Program-made: the position numbers and the translations under genes
Source: Opitutales bacterium
GTDB lineage: Bacteria > Verrucomicrobiota > Verrucomicrobiia > Opitutales > Oceanipulchritudinaceae
Assembly (NCBI GenBank): GCA_020831525.1
Contig: JAFIGH010000004.1
Coordinates: 1-64,000, forward strand
Length of the DNA: 64,000 nucleotides
Direction of reading: 5' to 3'
In this document: one piece after another, positions 63,088 to 64,000 of the stretch
Layout of the letters: each line of letters begins with the position of its first letter
Numbering within the stretch: position 1 is the first letter of the stretch
The notes under the pieces: generated by a model
What the model was told of the DNA's origin: nothing
Seen by the model: only the letters and a program-made list of their open reading frames with translations
Database searches by the model: none

Positions 63088-64000
63088 TCACCGCGCTTCC
63101 AGTTCCGCGAGGAAGCGGCGGGCGTCGGTGTTGTCCGGCTCGACGCGGAGCACTTCCTCAAACTGTTCCGAGGCCTCTTCGGCGCGCCCCAGCCGCATGA
63201 GAGCGATGCCGTAGTTCATACGCGCGTTCACACGGTGCGGCTGGAGCCGGACAGCCGCGCCGAACTCTTCCGCCGCCTCCACCACGCGACCCGCGCGGGC
63301 GAGGCCGATACCGTAGTTGTAGCGCGCATCGGCGAAAGTAGGGTCAAGCCGCGCGGCTTCGCCGAAGTGCTTCGTCGCCTCCGCCGGATCGTCGGCTGAC
63401 AATGCATTGGCGAGGTTGTAGCGGGCCACCGCGTTCGACGGATCAGCCTCGACTGCCGCCCGGTAGTGACGCTTCGCGGCGGCACGATCACCCCGTTCCG
63501 CATGGAGTTGCCCGAGGTTGATGTGCGCCGCCGCACTGGATGGATCGATCTCCAATGCGCGGCGGTATTGTCCCATCGCTCCCAAAACGTCTCCCTGCCG
63601 CGCCAGTGCGAGCCCCCAGTTCACGCGGGTCGTCACGGAATTCGGCTGGATCTCCGCCGCCCGGCGGAAGTGGCCCACCGACTCCGCGTGGCGGCCTCGT
63701 CCCGACAAAGCCATGCCGAGTCCGTTCAGAGCGTCAACGGAGTCCGGACGCGCGCGCAGGACCTCCGCAAAGGTCTCCGCCGCCGCAGCGTGGCGTCCCC
63801 GTGCTAGTAGAATTTCCCCCAGCCCGAAGCGCGCGCGGCTATAGTGAGGCACGATTTCAAGCACGGCACGGAATTGATTCTCCGCTGCCGCGAGGTCGCC
63901 CGAGTTTTCAAGGAAACGGGCAAATCGTTCGCGCAGCATCCAGTCGTTGGAAGGTGCGGTATCCAGCGCCGCCTCGTAGAGCGCGCGCATACCCTTCAGC
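63088..64000 (-). CDS. TPR-repeat protein, 5' end beyond the window
   Basis: At least 304 codons of tetratricopeptide repeats run off the window edge; an ATG at 63990 exists, but the frame stays open to 64000 and no start signal is seen there. About eight 34-residue units are visible, with the usual Trp/Leu-Gly-Tyr-Ala-Phe-Ala-Pro spacing. Examples are RARFGLGEILLARGRHAAAA, DALNGLGMALSGRGRHAESV and ADARYNYGIGLARAGRVVEA. TPR arrays bind proteins; here no catalytic domain is attached in the visible part. It converges with the adenine deaminase gene after 16 bases. It could be the C-terminal scaffold of a larger protein, such as an O-GlcNAc-transferase-like or secretion protein. Confidence 0.8.
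   Translation of the reverse strand, partial: LKGMRALYEAALDTAPSNDWMLRERFARFLENSGDLAAAENQFRAVLEIVPHYSRARFGLGEILLARGRHAAAAETFAEVLRARPDSVDALNGLGMALSGRGRHAESVGHFRRAAEIQPNSVTTRVNWGLALARQGDVLGAMGQYRRALEIDPSSAAAHINLGQLHAERGDRAAAKRHYRAAVEADPSNAVARYNLANALSADDPAEATKHFGEAARLDPTFADARYNYGIGLARAGRVVEAAEEFGAAVRLQPHRVNARMNYGIALMRLGRAEEASEQFEEVLRVEPDNTDARRFLAELEAR

Overview
The window reads as a chromosomal piece of a GC-rich, Gram-negative member of the Verrucomicrobiota, most likely class Opitutae. No rRNA or marker tree was available, so this is inference. It rests on a TonB-dependent receptor with an Opitutae-style 'VVVLDDFVV' start, a leftover PEP-CTERM sorting tail, lipoproteins and outer-membrane proteins, a sulfatase next to a GH88 hydrolase, and Y-x-V-E-x-S-x-D-L-x-x-W style C-terminal modules. 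I see no rRNA, tRNA, CRISPR array, insertion sequence, integrase or prophage gene. Apart from AT-rich patches at 1-180 and 29350-29600 the composition looks even.

Layout. 180-3007: tandem fluoride channels, a secreted Ala-rich protein, then rplU-rpmA framed by two clear terminators, and a small membrane protein. 3069-11377: mostly single metabolic genes (PTS enzyme I, a GltS-like symporter, a periplasmic beta-domain protein, a VOC protein, galE, a 33-codon basic protein, xylulokinase, a DUF2071 protein). 11428-19572 (minus strand): a TPR-sensing hybrid kinase, acetyl-CoA synthetase, an FMN reductase and three overlapping or closely spaced envelope genes of unknown function. 19668-22712 (plus): queA, an ECF sigma factor, its probable membrane anti-sigma factor and a YceI protein. 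22783-29349: a protein made of ten helicase-associated (HA) domain repeats without a helicase, a PatB-type C-S lyase, rhamnulokinase and a PAS kinase.

29627-36980: a YmdB-type phosphodiesterase, an atypical DAHP synthase, a YacL-type PIN-TRAM membrane protein, two small or membrane proteins, a double ACT protein, a lipocalin and amylomaltase. 37379-42952: lactate oxidation genes lutA-lutB (no lutC) followed by two translationally coupled soluble histidine kinases. 43014-53848: a peroxiredoxin-DsrE fusion, a hemolysin III-type membrane protein with a PEP-CTERM remnant in front, then a glycan-related block: a solute-binding-like protein without export signal, an ADP-ribosylglycohydrolase, a GH88 hydrolase, a sulfatase and a large secreted esterase. 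53903-64000: clpB, a TonB-dependent receptor, a dipeptide-binding lipoprotein carrying an 11-base G tract, adenine deaminase and a TPR protein cut by the window edge.

Taken together the genes suggest a heterotroph that lives on plant or algal polysaccharides (unsaturated uronides, sulfated sugars, rhamnose, xylose, maltodextrins), lactate and acetate, with many sensor kinases. No complete new defence or mobile system is evident. The most unusual items are the ten-repeat HA protein, the unannotated 33-residue basic protein after galE, the unknown envelope gene set at 11428-14468, and the coupled ADP-ribosylglycohydrolase / signal-less binding-protein pair.
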